A stretch of DNA of 64,000 nucleotides from Ceraceosorus guamensis (Eukaryota; Basidiomycota; Exobasidiomycetes; Ceraceosorales; Ceraceosoraceae). Position 1 is the stretch's first letter. Every line of letters starts with the position of its first letter. The translations under genes and the position numbers were made by a program. Below are positions 22,801-33,422 of this stretch, one piece after another. The DNA is taken from NCBI RefSeq assembly GCF_003144195.1, contig NW_020290002.1, forward strand, positions 186,001-250,000, read 5' to 3'. Under the pieces are notes generated by a model. The model had not been told where the DNA came from. It searched no databases and worked only from the letters and a program-made list of their open reading frames with translations.

Positions 22801-23962
22801 TTCTCGATGCAGATTTGCAAATGTCGGATTGGTCGCCCGATACCGCAAACAACAACATGCTGTCCAGGTCAATGTCTTACATTAAACCTTTGGCTGGTGG
22901 TTTTGGTCCTAAACAAACAAAGTGCGTGATCACGGACGAAAACTTGCACGTCGACATGGACGACTACGTCAGTACCATGACGACTACGAGGACACCTGAT
23001 GTCCCCTCAGGAGGAAGCTTCGCGGTCAAGACCCGAACCTGCTTCACGTGGGCAGGTGGCAATACCACCAAGGTCTATGTCACTTGCAATGTTGAATGGT
23101 CTGGAAGGAGCATGATTAAAGGTGAGAGCAGTCAAGCGCATCGTTGCGAAGTGAGCTCAGCTGACGGCGCCATTCGACACTCGTGCGACCCATAGGCATC
23201 ATCGACAAAGCGTCCATCGACGGCCAGAAGCAGTACTACAAGGATTTGGACGTTGCGGTCAGAAAGTACCTGAAAGAACACGCTTCAGAATTCAGAGAAG
23301 AAGGCGATGATGAAGCTGCAGACGAGATGCGAGAGGCTGTAGCTTCCACTCCAGCTGGCGAGACGTCTGTTGATCCCACCTCCAAAGAGTCCTCCAAGGC
23401 TCTTTCGAGCGAGGCTTCGAGCACGAGCGAAGCTGGGGGCATCATGGGCATCTTGTCGACCATCGGCGGCACAATTGCAGATCTGGCAGGGGGCGCTATC
23501 GAAATGGTAGGCGATCTTAGCCCATCGATGCTCATCTTGGGAGCACTCGTCTTTGTCTTGCTCTTGACGAACATCTGGGCATTGACGGCGAGTGGTGGAG
23601 CGAGCAAGAGGGATCCTTCCGATCCACACAAGCTTGTCAAATCCCGCAAATCCAACTCGGCTTCTTCTTCGCTTGCGGCGGATACGGCAAATGCCGAAGC
23701 CATTGCTCTCGCAGTGAGGGGCGTGTTGCAAGAATATCTTTCTCCTGTCCAGCAACCGCGATACACCGGACAAGAAAAAGTTTTGCCTACCGACCCACAG
23801 AAGACCGAGCAGGGCTTGACCAAGGACGACGTGCAGACTTTGGCTAGTCTGCTCGATGACGTGGAGAAGAGGCTTGCTGATCTGAAGATAAAACTGGAAC
23901 GCACCAGGTCGGAAGAGAACAAAAAAGGCAACGTCGATAGAAAGAAGAAGGCGGAGCTTTGA
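19856..23962 (+). CDS. GRAM-VASt sterol transfer protein (Lam/Ltc family)
   Basis: ER-anchored lipid transfer protein of 1256 aa, related to yeast Ysp2/Lam2 and Lam4, which move sterols between plasma membrane and ER at contact sites. Exons: 19856-21839, 21964-22163, 22230-22740, 22813-23121, 23196-23962. The first 640 residues are low complexity, including a Ser-Gln dipeptide array. The GRAM domain spans about 645-760 (FHALFPSVPEDDYLIEDYGC across a junction, then ILVQGRFYISENHVCF and FGWVTNIVI). The VASt/StART-like domain lies near 861-1040 (LDQTYPAVPEKIYNLLFTS, FMKDFWTVDQKL, WSGRSMIKGIIDKAS). A single C-terminal membrane span is at about 1112-1131 (LILGALVFVLLLTNIWAL). The first in-frame ATG is at 19856. 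Which yeast Lam it matches best cannot be decided here. Confidence 0.93.
19915..19966 (+). repeat. Hexanucleotide array coding (Ser-Gln)n
   Basis: About nine tandem copies of TCGCAA/TCGCAG encode alternating Ser and Gln near the N-terminus of the LAM protein. The array is a likely length-polymorphic microsatellite; copies switch from CAA to CAG part way along. Confidence 0.9.
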
Positions 23963-24778
23963 CCTTACTCTTTTCTTTTCACAGTGCTCCGCATTGGCAC
24001 ATGGAATGGATCACCCACGACCGCGGGCCTCCGGGCAGACCGGCGCGCTCGAACCAAATTAGCGGGTTCATACCTCGTCTGGTTGCTCGCTGCACCGTTC
24101 CGTTGTTTTGCACGATGTTGCTCCTACCTCGCACTAGACTATCGAAGACGACTTTGTCTTCACAACCTCGTACGCTGCGCTTCTTGGACGGTTCAACGCA
24201 GCCATTTGCACTGCATTCTCCATTGCGCCTGCTCGATCTACTGCGTTGAATCTCCTCCATCTTTCGTCATGCAGCGTCACGATCCACCCCATTGGATGCA
24301 TCTCGTCGTCATGCCCGTCGCGAGCGTTTGCGATGTCGTGGCTGATTACAACTCGATTAGACCCGACGAGCATACATTGGTCCGATTGGACTGATCACCC
24401 GACATAAAGCGACTCGGGCGAACTCGTTCAAATCGCAATACATGAAACGTGTATGAAATCATAGCAATAAGGGCTCGTAAGATTGAGAGAGAGAGAGAGA
24501 ACAAAGTCGACGTCCAGAGAAAGCATGGAGGGAACAAAAGAGCGTGGGAGCGCTTCTCGAGAAGCAGAAGGGCATGATTTGTGAGGGGACGAGGCCTATA
24601 CATGATTGCATCTCCAATGAAAGCATTGGCTACAAAGCCCAGCCGGAAGAATGGCCTGCGTGAAATCGAACACACGCGACCGCAAGAGGCTTAACAATGC
24701 GGCTTGGGTATCCATGCGCGAGTACGCTAGTGATCCAAGACGCGCATCGCTAAATGTCGGAAGGCGAGACGAGTGCAT
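23963..24778. other. Convergent intergenic region, (GA)n tract
   Basis: Between the stops of the LAM gene and the unrecognised minus-strand gene. A short (GA)n run lies at 24485-24501. No gene or structured RNA is evident. Confidence 0.5.
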
Positions 24779-26452
24779 TCAACCGGTGGACAGATCGGAG
24801 CTGGCAGATGAGCGAGAAAGCGAGATCGAGCCGGCGAACGATGCAGGCCCGTTCTCCCGCTCGAAACTCAGAGTAGGCATCACCAAGTCCAGTCCCAGCC
24901 CATTGCCCATCGCGTGCTCGGTCGTCATCGACGGCGACGGCATGTCCCACCGATCGGAGTGCGCGTCGGCATGATCTTGAAAGCTGACTTGAGATGCCAC
25001 TCCAAATTCAGCGACGTCTTGAGCTACATCGTGCGCATCGGAAGGTGATGGCGAGAGTGAGATAGCCTCGCTGTTCGGACTGAGATGCGAGTTCGTGTCA
25101 AAATCCTCCGTGCTTCGGGGTGGGGAATGAAGATCGTCCAAGCCCGCACGAGACGCATTGTCTGGTGGCTGATCAGCAGTATGCTTCTGCTCGAACAAGA
25201 AGCGCGACAATTCTCCACCTCTTCGAACCCCAAATTCGGCAAGGAGCATGCGTCGCACATCTTCCGCGCGCCATCCATCGAAGCTGACATCGAACGCTCG
25301 CCCGTGCGCGGCAACATCATCCGCGCAGATGACCCAGTCCGGGTCCAGACCTTCTCGCTTGAGCAGACGCTGCAAGCTGGAAATGAGGAGGCGGTGATGA
25401 GCTGCCGCTTCGGAGTAGCTCTGCATGACCGATAAAGTGCGCCGATCGAGCGGATGCGTTGAGTCTTTTTCGCTCGCCAAATCCGTCATCGGACCGAGAA
25501 GGAGCTGAAAAAGGTCGAGATCCGGCTCGGCAGGTAGACGCAAGATAGTACACGTGTCACAATAAGGGCCGCAAGAGGTTTGATCGGTCTTGTCGGCGAC
25601 ACGTGGTGCGGTAGCAAAGTACTGATTGTACGTCTGCTCGATGTTGTCCTTTTCCATGCAGATGCTGCTGCTGCTGCTGCTGTCACCATCACATGAGCAG
25701 CAGGCTGACACGTCCTGGACAGCTGCACTCTGTCGAGCAGCGTACTTGGCACTGATCCGAGCCGAGGCTTGAGCCGCATGCTTGGTGCGCGCTGCAGGGC
25801 TTGAACGACGAGCACCACGGCGGGCGGTGGCAGCGCTGATCGTGGGCGCCTTGCCCTTGCCTTTGGCTGCTTTCCCGAATAGAGACAAGTCATCGTCCAA
25901 CTCGTCGACAGCGGCTCTGAAAGCCAGAGGGGCGTTGGTGAAGACATCGCCAAACAGGCGCCCACCGCCACCGCCGCTAGAGAAATTGCGCGCAGTCTGA
26001 AGGCCTGGACCGTGCGTCAAAGAGGGTTTCAGCGCCGAGACAGTTGGCGAAGGTCGTACGCGAGCGCGTACGGAAGCACCAAAAAATCTCGCGCCCACAC
26101 CACCATGCACAGTGGGGTTGAACGGTGTGCGCGCGAGGTGTGCGCAGTTGGGTGCAGCAGCGCTGGAAGATGCGGCGCCAGTGAAAGGTAGGTAGGCGCC
26201 CTTCAGCACAGGCAGCACTACGTGCCTGAGGATACCCAAGAATCTCCTGTTGAGAAGTTGACTTGCGCCGCGTTGAGAAGCTTGAGATGACGAAGCACCG
26301 CTGCTGGAGCTGAATGCTCGCGATGATGGCGGTGGGGCTCGTCGAGCTGAGCGTAGCGATGATGCGCCTCCGGGCCAGGGCGGCGCACCATCTCGCGCTG
26401 CTCTGCCCAAGCCACGCACAGCGCCCCATTTGTGAGGCGCTGCCAGTGACAT
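24779..26452 (-). CDS. Unrecognised fungal protein with Cys cluster
   Basis: Intronless gene of 557 aa starting at a clear ATG. I do not recognise a named domain. The first 110 residues are Arg/Ala/Ser-rich with few acidic residues, which could be a mitochondrial presequence. A short conserved-looking block lies at about 155-189 (ARNFSSG, then LFGDVFTNAPLAFRAAVDEL). Seven cysteines fall between 251 and 301 (CCSC at 251-254, one at 265, CGPYCDTC at 294-301), possibly a metal site. A predicted helical part follows at about 310-425 (DLDLFQLLLGPM, GWRAEDVRRMLLAEFG). The tail is Ser/Asp-rich and disordered. A Ser run at about 258-263 is encoded by a (GCT)n tract. I faintly recall similar filamentous-fungal proteins carrying a casein-kinase-II-beta label, but no CK2-beta signature is visible here. 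Confidence 0.75.
   Translation of the reverse strand: MSLAAPHKWGAVRGLGRAARDGAPPWPGGASSLRSARRAPPPSSRAFSSSSGASSSQASQRGASQLLNRRFLGILRHVVLPVLKGAYLPFTGAASSSAAAPNCAHLARTPFNPTVHGGVGARFFGASVRARVRPSPTVSALKPSLTHGPGLQTARNFSSGGGGGRLFGDVFTNAPLAFRAAVDELDDDLSLFGKAAKGKGKAPTISAATARRGARRSSPAARTKHAAQASARISAKYAARQSAAVQDVSACCSCDGDSSSSSSICMEKDNIEQTYNQYFATAPRVADKTDQTSCGPYCDTCTILRLPAEPDLDLFQLLLGPMTDLASEKDSTHPLDRRTLSVMQSYSEAAAHHRLLISSLQRLLKREGLDPDWVICADDVAAHGRAFDVSFDGWRAEDVRRMLLAEFGVRRGGELSRFLFEQKHTADQPPDNASRAGLDDLHSPPRSTEDFDTNSHLSPNSEAISLSPSPSDAHDVAQDVAEFGVASQVSFQDHADAHSDRWDMPSPSMTTEHAMGNGLGLDLVMPTLSFERENGPASFAGSISLSRSSASSDLSTG
25663..25682. repeat. (GCT)n trinucleotide tract in coding sequence
   Basis: About six GCT triplets, read as AGC (Ser) in the minus-strand gene, form a small serine run next to its cysteine cluster. 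Confidence 0.85.
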
Positions 26453-27008
26453 GACGCGAGAGTGACGAGCTGATGGGATTGTTAGAGCTTGATGAAGCCA
26501 GTCACAGAGCGAGGTGGATGTCGTTCGTGATCAAAACATGTGCGGGGCTGGAGAACCGTGATGATCGCAGCCGCTGTGGCAAATCGTGAATGTGAATGCA
26601 GCAGGATATCAGCGCGGTGCTCGCGGCGATTCGCCGCCTGCTTGCCGCCGCGCCTACTGTGCAGGCATGTCCCGACCGCTGATGCACGTGCATGCTGAAG
26701 CCACTCGGCCGCGTCTCGTACGAGAAAGGTCGCGCTCTCGTCGTGGAGAAGAGCTGCATGGCGGGGCGCACGGCTCGCCATTCACTCGCTTCGACCTCGA
26801 GCCTCGATCCAGTCATGAAGTGACCTAGCATTGAGACTACGACTGAGATTGGATCCATTTCTACAACGCCACTCGCCTCCCCATACTGCTGTGTTCTATC
26901 ACCTTGTCCCTCTCAGAGCGAACATCGGGAGGCTTCGCAGCTACGATAATATAGTGCTTGCGCTACCTAGCGGCTCATGAAGCGCTGCACCAACGAAGGC
27001 TCCCCGAG
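26453..27008. other. Divergent intergenic region upstream of SEC39
   Basis: This 556-nt stretch separates the start codons of the unrecognised gene and SEC39. It should hold both promoters. An upstream ATG at 26977, out of frame with SEC39 and overlapping its start, is discussed in the findings. No other gene is seen. Confidence 0.5.
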
Positions 27009-30000
27009 ATGTCATCCACCACGCGAAGTGCCAGCACGAAGAAGCGTAAGAGCACCGAGCTGTCTACGCGTCCAGCTTCCTCATCCATTCAGCCCTCTCA
27101 GCGCCTACTCAAACGCACGTGGCTGAGGTATGCTGGTCACATAGCACCAGCTGAAGGCTCGGATGCGCCGTCCCTGTCCCTCGCCTTGCAAGCTCTCGAT
27201 GGCGTGACGGATGATGTATGGGCTTGCAGCGCCTTGGCAGAAGCTCTTCAATCCTCCTCCCTCACGCTCCAAGATCATGTCGCACTTTCTGACAGGATCT
27301 TGACGAGAACTGCATCGGCTGCAGATGCGTTTGCAAGAAGATACGGACAAGGGGACGCTTCTGATCCGGGCTGGGAGACCGAGGCGCGGCTTTTGGAGTT
27401 GAGAAGCATTGCTGTACATGCTCAAAGAGCCCTGCTGCTGGCTCCTGTCGCAGACGGCTCGTCCTCTTCCAACGTGCTCAGCGCCAAGAACGAAGACGAG
27501 GACGATCCCTGGGATGACGACGAAGTCAGTCGAGACACAGCATTGGAGACCCCCTCGTCTGACGCGCAACCGTTCAACATGCCATACTACCTCGAGCGCT
27601 CCTTTCTACAGGTTGCAATCGATTTGGTGCAAGACAACAAGCCCCAACAGCTGCTGGACTTGCTGCGCAGCTTGCCGAGGGTGGAGCTGCAGACGATCAT
27701 CACCGAGCGCTATGAGCTCTTGTCCCTCCTCTTCCTCGCCGCTGCGCTTCACCAAGGCTCGGTCAAATCCTTGTATAGTCTAGGTCTTTTGCCCAATGTG
27801 AGGGGGGAGGAGGAGCAAAGCATCTGGCTCGACTCTTATCAGGCTTCCACTGTGCTTGAAGATGTGGTCGACACGAAGAATGAGTCGCTGCGGCCGGACG
27901 AGCCTCGCTCGCTCAGTCGGACAGAGCTGGTCGAGTGGTATGAGGAGCAAGTGCTGCTCTTGGAAGCACAAGCGAATAAGGCGAGCTCAGCGCAAGATCT
28001 GTTGGACGTAGCGCTAGCGGCTGTGGGCACTGCTGCGGATCAGTTGCTGCAGCTGAAGGAAGAGCTTGCGATGCTTGCAGCGCTCAATAGTCGTAGCGCG
28101 CCTTCGACCGATGCTCGAGAATTCAATTTATGCGACCTTCGCGCTGCTTTCGAGGACCCTGAGCGAAGCAGGCAGACGGCTTTGGCATACTTGGCATCGG
28201 CTACCAGCCCCTCAGAAGCCGACGCGGCCATGCACGACCTTGTCGTGTTCTTGACGCGGGCATCAGGCGCGTCGGGCATTGCCACCGCCCTCAAAGATCT
28301 GGTCTTCGACGTGCTAAGAGCACAATCGAACGCGCCAGGACGCTTCGGCATGGATTGTCTTAGATTGATTGCGTCCATATTGCGTGCCCTGAGCGCTGCA
28401 GATGGTGCGATGATCCTGGACGAGGAAACGAGAGCCCGTCTTGCGCTCGTATCCATTTACGGCTCCGAAAGGACAGACGGTTCTGCTAAAGCTGCATTTT
28501 CAGCTATCGTCGATGCGGCAGCTCCGGATGATTTCTCTAGCAAAATTGCCGGCGTTCCTGCAGGCGCACGCGAGAGTCTGGCGATTCTGCTGGCTCCGAG
28601 ACTTCCGGAAACGATGACGACAGAAGAGCTCTACAACTCCCTGCCAACCCCTTCTCTGGAGCTATTGCCTCTCGTAAAATCCCACGTGCGAGCATCGAAG
28701 ACGTTTGCTGCTCGAGGACTCCGATTGAGCATCGCGAGCCTAGCGGCTGCTTCTGGCGACGCAGCAGCGCAGCGGAGACTGGTGGTCAGACTTCTGAGAG
28801 CTGGAGATGTCAAGAAAGAGTCACGCGTCTGGGCCCCCTTGAGGCTGGAGCTAGAGGCGATGGCAGGGCAAGGGGGTTTACTAGAAGCTTTAGGACCTCG
28901 TCAGGCCACTGTGGTGGTCCTGGAGGAAGTGCTTCGAAATGGCGGTGAGTCGTACCAGCTTCAGTGTATTAAGCGAGCTGCAAGGCTGATTGTGTGTTTG
29001 GCGCGCGAGTCTTGAAGATGTCTCCACTTTCAAGATCTTGTTGGCAGACACCTCTGCAACGGCGACACCATCGTCCGAGGAAGCCGAAGAGCTTGTCTTG
29101 CGCGTGTCGCGGGAACTTTATGACAACACGGAGTCTACGAATATTCACCGTGGCGACATGAAGATTGCTTACGAGGCACTTTCTGCTGTTACACCCACTC
29201 CGCGCATATCTGCTGAAAGAGCCTTCATCGAAGGGACGTCAAAGCTGTGCTCCTACAATTTGAGCCGATCTCGTGACGCGCAACTTGAGCATGCTAGGCA
29301 CGAACAGGTGACGCCGCTTCAAATTCGCATGTCACCAAACAGACAAGAACTCATTGGTCGCTTGCTATCGCTCAATGACGGCGCTTACCAGACAGTCGAC
29401 ATCATCATTGAACTCGCCAGGAAACTTAATGCCGTCGGCACACCTTCTCGAAGCTCTTGGGGCGGAGCTAGCGACCTTACACAAACCTCGCCCAAGCCAA
29501 AGGCTCTCATTGATGCTCAGACGCTCGCTTGGATCAGCAATGCCGCTGTAGCTGCCGAAGACTTTCGAGCGGCTCGTGCCGCTTGCACTCGATTAGTAGA
29601 GCAGGTGGCGGCTTTGCGAAAGCGCGCCAATGCAGCTGCTGCGGCTCATGCAGACAGCACAGAGTCATCAAGCATGTCATTGAGGGATCCGAATAGCGCT
29701 GCCGCAGTACTTCCACAAGCTCAAGAAGAGGCGTGGCAAGCCTGTCTTCAAGTCGCTCGGCATCCCGATTTTGAGGATACGTCTGCTAAGCTCGAACTGA
29801 TGGCGCACGTGATCGAACTGTGTCCACCAGACAAGGTGTCTGGGTTTCTGCGACAGTTCAGAAATGCAGAGGACATGCATCTCGCCTTCTTGGAAGCAAA
29901 TCCAACATTGCCGGGCGGTAAAGACGCATCCAGACGACTAGACCAGGGATTTGGCGCTGCGGCTGTTGCAAGTCGAATGACTAGTCTTTCAGCTAGCGAT

Positions 30001-30534
30001 GTGCGAGCCAGAGCAAGCTACGCTGCTGGATCAATCTTTAGCGCTGCGCAAGCTGCCCAGGCCGCCAGTGGTGGTTTCAGTGGGCTGTTCAACAGCGCAA
30101 GACTTGCTGGTGTGGTCGATGGACTTCGAGGAGGTGCTGCGCCCGCGCCGTCTGCTGTTGGGCGCACGGTTCCAGGCGCCGCTTCTTTGGCTAGCCCACC
30201 TGCATCAGGTGGCGGTGGCTTTGGTAGTCGAGCAGCTCAGCTTTTCGACGGTCTGGGCGATGCGCCTAGCGCAAGAAGCTCAAGCCCGAGCGGTACTTCA
30301 ATCAACCTGTCGGGCTACATGGATCCTGCAGAGAGAGCTGCTAGAGCTGCCAGATCTTTCTTTGGTGGTTTCGCCTCTGGCCTGCCCAGCGGCGGTGCGC
30401 CCGGTCCGCGACCAGAAACAAATGGGGATGTTGAGCGTGACGAGAAAAATTCTGTGCGCAACGTCTCTGCTTCGCAAGGCTTTTCCATCAGCAGAGGCGC
30501 TGCCTGGCTACTCGGAGAGGAGGAAAGAAATTAA
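27009..30534 (+). CDS. SEC39: Sec39/NBAS-type subunit of the Dsl1 tether
   Basis: Predicted subunit of the Dsl1 (NRZ) complex that tethers COPI vesicles at the ER for Golgi-to-ER traffic. Two exons, 27009-28944 and 29018-30534, encode 1150 aa, mostly helical as expected for a Sec39 rod. Characteristic stretches include FLQVAIDLVQDNKPQQLLDL, the block after the intron (EEAEELVLRVSRELYDN), and the C-terminal conserved part with WQACLQVARHPDF, KLELMAHVIELCPPDKVSGF and an NAEDMHL tail. A Gly/Ala/Ser-rich C-terminal extension of roughly 200 residues follows. The intron acceptor (CTTGAAG) is weak in pyrimidines but is the only one keeping frame. The start chosen is the first ATG in the main frame. 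Confidence 0.85.
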
Positions 30535-31422
30535 AGGTGGAAGGAACAAGAACCAACGATGTAATACACAGCGATTTGCGATGGCAGGCTCGTAGGCCGC
30601 GGCTCTCTTGCAGGCGTCCCCCTAGTCCGACCTTGTACATCAATTCCCTACCGACCGTCACGCATGCATGAATTGTGCATCTGTCTGAGCGACGCATTGT
30701 GGATAGGTCCAGAGCATCGGCCACACCTGTCACTCATCATCTACGCTCCAATCGATCGACGTCCTTCATGGCTAGCTCCTCCCCACCTTGCAACGTCTCT
30801 AGTACATTTAGGACGAGTCATGGCGGAAGCTGATTGGCTCAGCAGCATGAACAGCTAGCGTTCACGCAGCAGCAGCAGGATCTCCGCCGCCGGCGGCGGG
30901 TCGGAGAAATCTCGCGCATTTTTAGCGTCGACGGATCGGCTGCAGCTCGCGGATCGTGGCACATGAGCAGTGCTCCAGAGATAAGGTTTCGGACTGCCAT
31001 CAAGCCTTGCAATCACTAATCGAGTGCCCAACGATGGACCACTCTCCAAATGAGGATGTGTACGTATTTATTCAGTCCCAACCTCGACACGTACTTGCCC
31101 GACCTCGACGACCGAGACCACCAATTTTCTTCGAAAGTCGAGAGCCAATCTCCCAACCTGCGCGCGAGGTGTGCTTGCTGAAGCCGAAGCCGTTCCCGTC
31201 GGCTCTCTCGCAATCCTGTCCTTTCTTTGGTGTTGACGAGATGGCTCTTATGCGGGGTTAGAGACATGTCATGCAGCGAAACACAAAGGCATATAGTGCT
31301 TTCATGCTTCTCTACGCAGAATGCGACGAGCGCGAGCAGCTAAGGTCCGCAGCGGGAGCAGACTTGGGTCATTTACATGGCCCGCTCGAACCCTTATATG
31401 AGGTGCTCAGGATCAAAGGAGA
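30535..31422. other. Intergenic region SEC39/P450
   Basis: Almost 0.9 kb between two plus-strand genes. It contains a short CAG run and a GC-rich palindrome-like GCCGCCGGCGGCGG near 30885-30900. No gene is supported. The P450 promoter should be in the right part. Confidence 0.45.
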
Positions 31423-33307
31423 ATGGTCTCCCATCATCCATCTTTCTCTGCTTGTTACGCCCTCCTAAAAGACAGGATGACGCTGCTTGCTGATCTGGAA
31501 GCGCAAAGCTGGCAAGTGACCACATTGCTGCCAATCACCCTAGCCATTGCGACGTGGTTGTCAGCTCAAATTTCCGAGCCAAATGCCTTGTATATCACGC
31601 TGGCCTTCGTTGGCGGCAATGTTGCCTCCTTCCTGATCTACCACGTTCAAGAAGGCCTTGGCATCTTTGCTTCGGCATTCTTGACATCCAGAATAGCAGC
31701 CACGTACCTGTTCACCGTCTTTGGTATCATCGGTGTCTACAGGGTTTACTTTCACCGACTCAGCCAGTTCCCAGGTCCAACATCTCTCGCTTTGAGCAAG
31801 TGGAGCAGCATGTCCTTCGATTTGGCCGGCAGCAGACCTGTGTACATGCAGCAGCTGCACAGGCAGTACGGAGATGTGGTCCGCATTGGCCCTCGAGAGC
31901 TGAGCATCAACATCGTGGGTGCGATATCTGCAATCTACGCAACCGGCTTGCAAAAAGGACCTTGGTACGAGTGTCTTGCCATCACTCGCAAGGAAGCGCG
32001 CAGTTTGCACACTCTCAAGACGATGAAAGCGCACAATGAGAGGCGTAGACAGTGGGACGGAGCCTTCAGGAGCAGCGCGCTCAAAGGCTACGAGTTGAAT
32101 GTCCAGCGCAACGTGGAGAAAGCGATCGATGCGCTCCTGGACAAAGCTGACGGCAAGACGACGCAAGACATTGGCCATTGGCTTGATTGGCTCACCATGG
32201 ACATTGTCACCGAGCTCGGTGTTGGTCGATCCTTCCACATGCTCGACACCGCCAATACAGCCAAAGAGATCGAGCTGATCCAAGAGTCTTTGGCCGTGCT
32301 CATGCCAATGGGAAATGTTGCCGGATATATCCGCGATATTCTCGCATACTTGCCGAGTCCCACTGCAGCCATTGAATCTTGGTGTCGTGAGACTGTGCGG
32401 CAGCGCATCAGGGATGGACCGGCATTGGTGGAGCAGGACATTTTTAGCTACATTCTTGGTGAAAGGCAGGCTCAAGGGGACAGGATCGACTTGGACGAGC
32501 TTACTGCCGAGGCGTTCTTGCTGCTTGGGTAAGTTTTGTCTGCCCGCATTTCTTCTTGGATCTGCGCTTCGATTTGACGCCTTCTCGTGGCATTCGCTAG
32601 GGCTGGCTCCGACACTGCCGGAAACGCCATGGGCTTGGTCATCTTCAACCTGATCACGACGGATTCGGGCCGCTGCTGGCAAAAGCTCAGAAAGGAGCTT
32701 GATACTGCGTTTCCTCAACGCGACATCAGCGCTTCGGACGTAGGCTCGTACGAGACTCAACGTCGCCTGTCCTATCTAACAGCGTGCATCGACGAATCGC
32801 TCCGGCTCTATCCAAGCGTACCTAGCGGCCTGCAACGCGTCACTTCCCCAGCTGGACTCAAGCTACCAGATGGTTCGATCATCCCGCCAGGTGTCATCAT
32901 CTCCACGCCCACTTACACCATGCAGCGTGACCCCCGCAACTTTACCGATCCCGAACTTTACCGCCCAGAGCGATGGATCGAGCAGGACAAGACGGGCGAC
33001 GTCTTCACTGCATCTGCCTTTACTGCCTTTGGCGCGGGACCAACACAGTGCATCGTGAGTCGACGTTTGCGCTCGAGGAGATTCCTGATAGCCCAACTGA
33101 CGAGCAGATGTGACTGCGATTGTGCACGTGTTGCAGGGCAAGCAATTGGGCTACATGGAGATGCGCCTATTCCTTGCTCGCTTCGTGCAGAACTTTGACG
33201 TCAACCTCGCACCCCACATCGACCCCGACACGTTTCGCAACAACATCAAAGATCGCTTCGTCATTTTCAAAGATCCATTGCAGCTCATATTGAGCAAGAG
33301 GAACTAG
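31423..33307 (+). CDS. Cytochrome P450 with multi-span N-terminus
   Basis: Haem monooxygenase of 576 aa in three exons: 31423-32528, 32601-33054, 33137-33307. The oxygen-binding motif AGSDT lies at 370-374 and directly follows the first intron. The ExxR motif is in DESLRLYP, the PERW motif follows, and the haem loop FGAGPTQCIG contains the axial Cys near residue 519. The last intron splits that loop after CI, a position where fungal P450 genes often carry introns. The N-terminus has three hydrophobic stretches (around residues 30-50, 55-75 and 90-110 by eye), more than the usual single anchor. A second ATG at 31477 would give 558 aa. No other biosynthetic gene is adjacent, so the substrate is unknown. 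The gene converges on an F-box gene, 115 nt between stops. Confidence 0.92.
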
Positions 33308-33422
33308 GTTGTTAATGTAACGAACTCTTCCTGTTTGATGGACAAAATAGTTGCTCAAAACTCCACTGATGTGCTGGGCTGGCCGGAACTCGAAGCAAAG
33401 TAGTGGCCGCGGAGCACAGTAG

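Noticed and set aside
23236-23931. 231-codon minus-strand frame opposite the LAM 3' exon
   Set aside because: Antisense to the well-supported VASt and membrane-anchor coding sequence.
31561-32760. 399-codon open frame on the minus strand across the P450
   Set aside because: Antisense shadow of the P450 exons; it runs through the P450 intron and matches no family.
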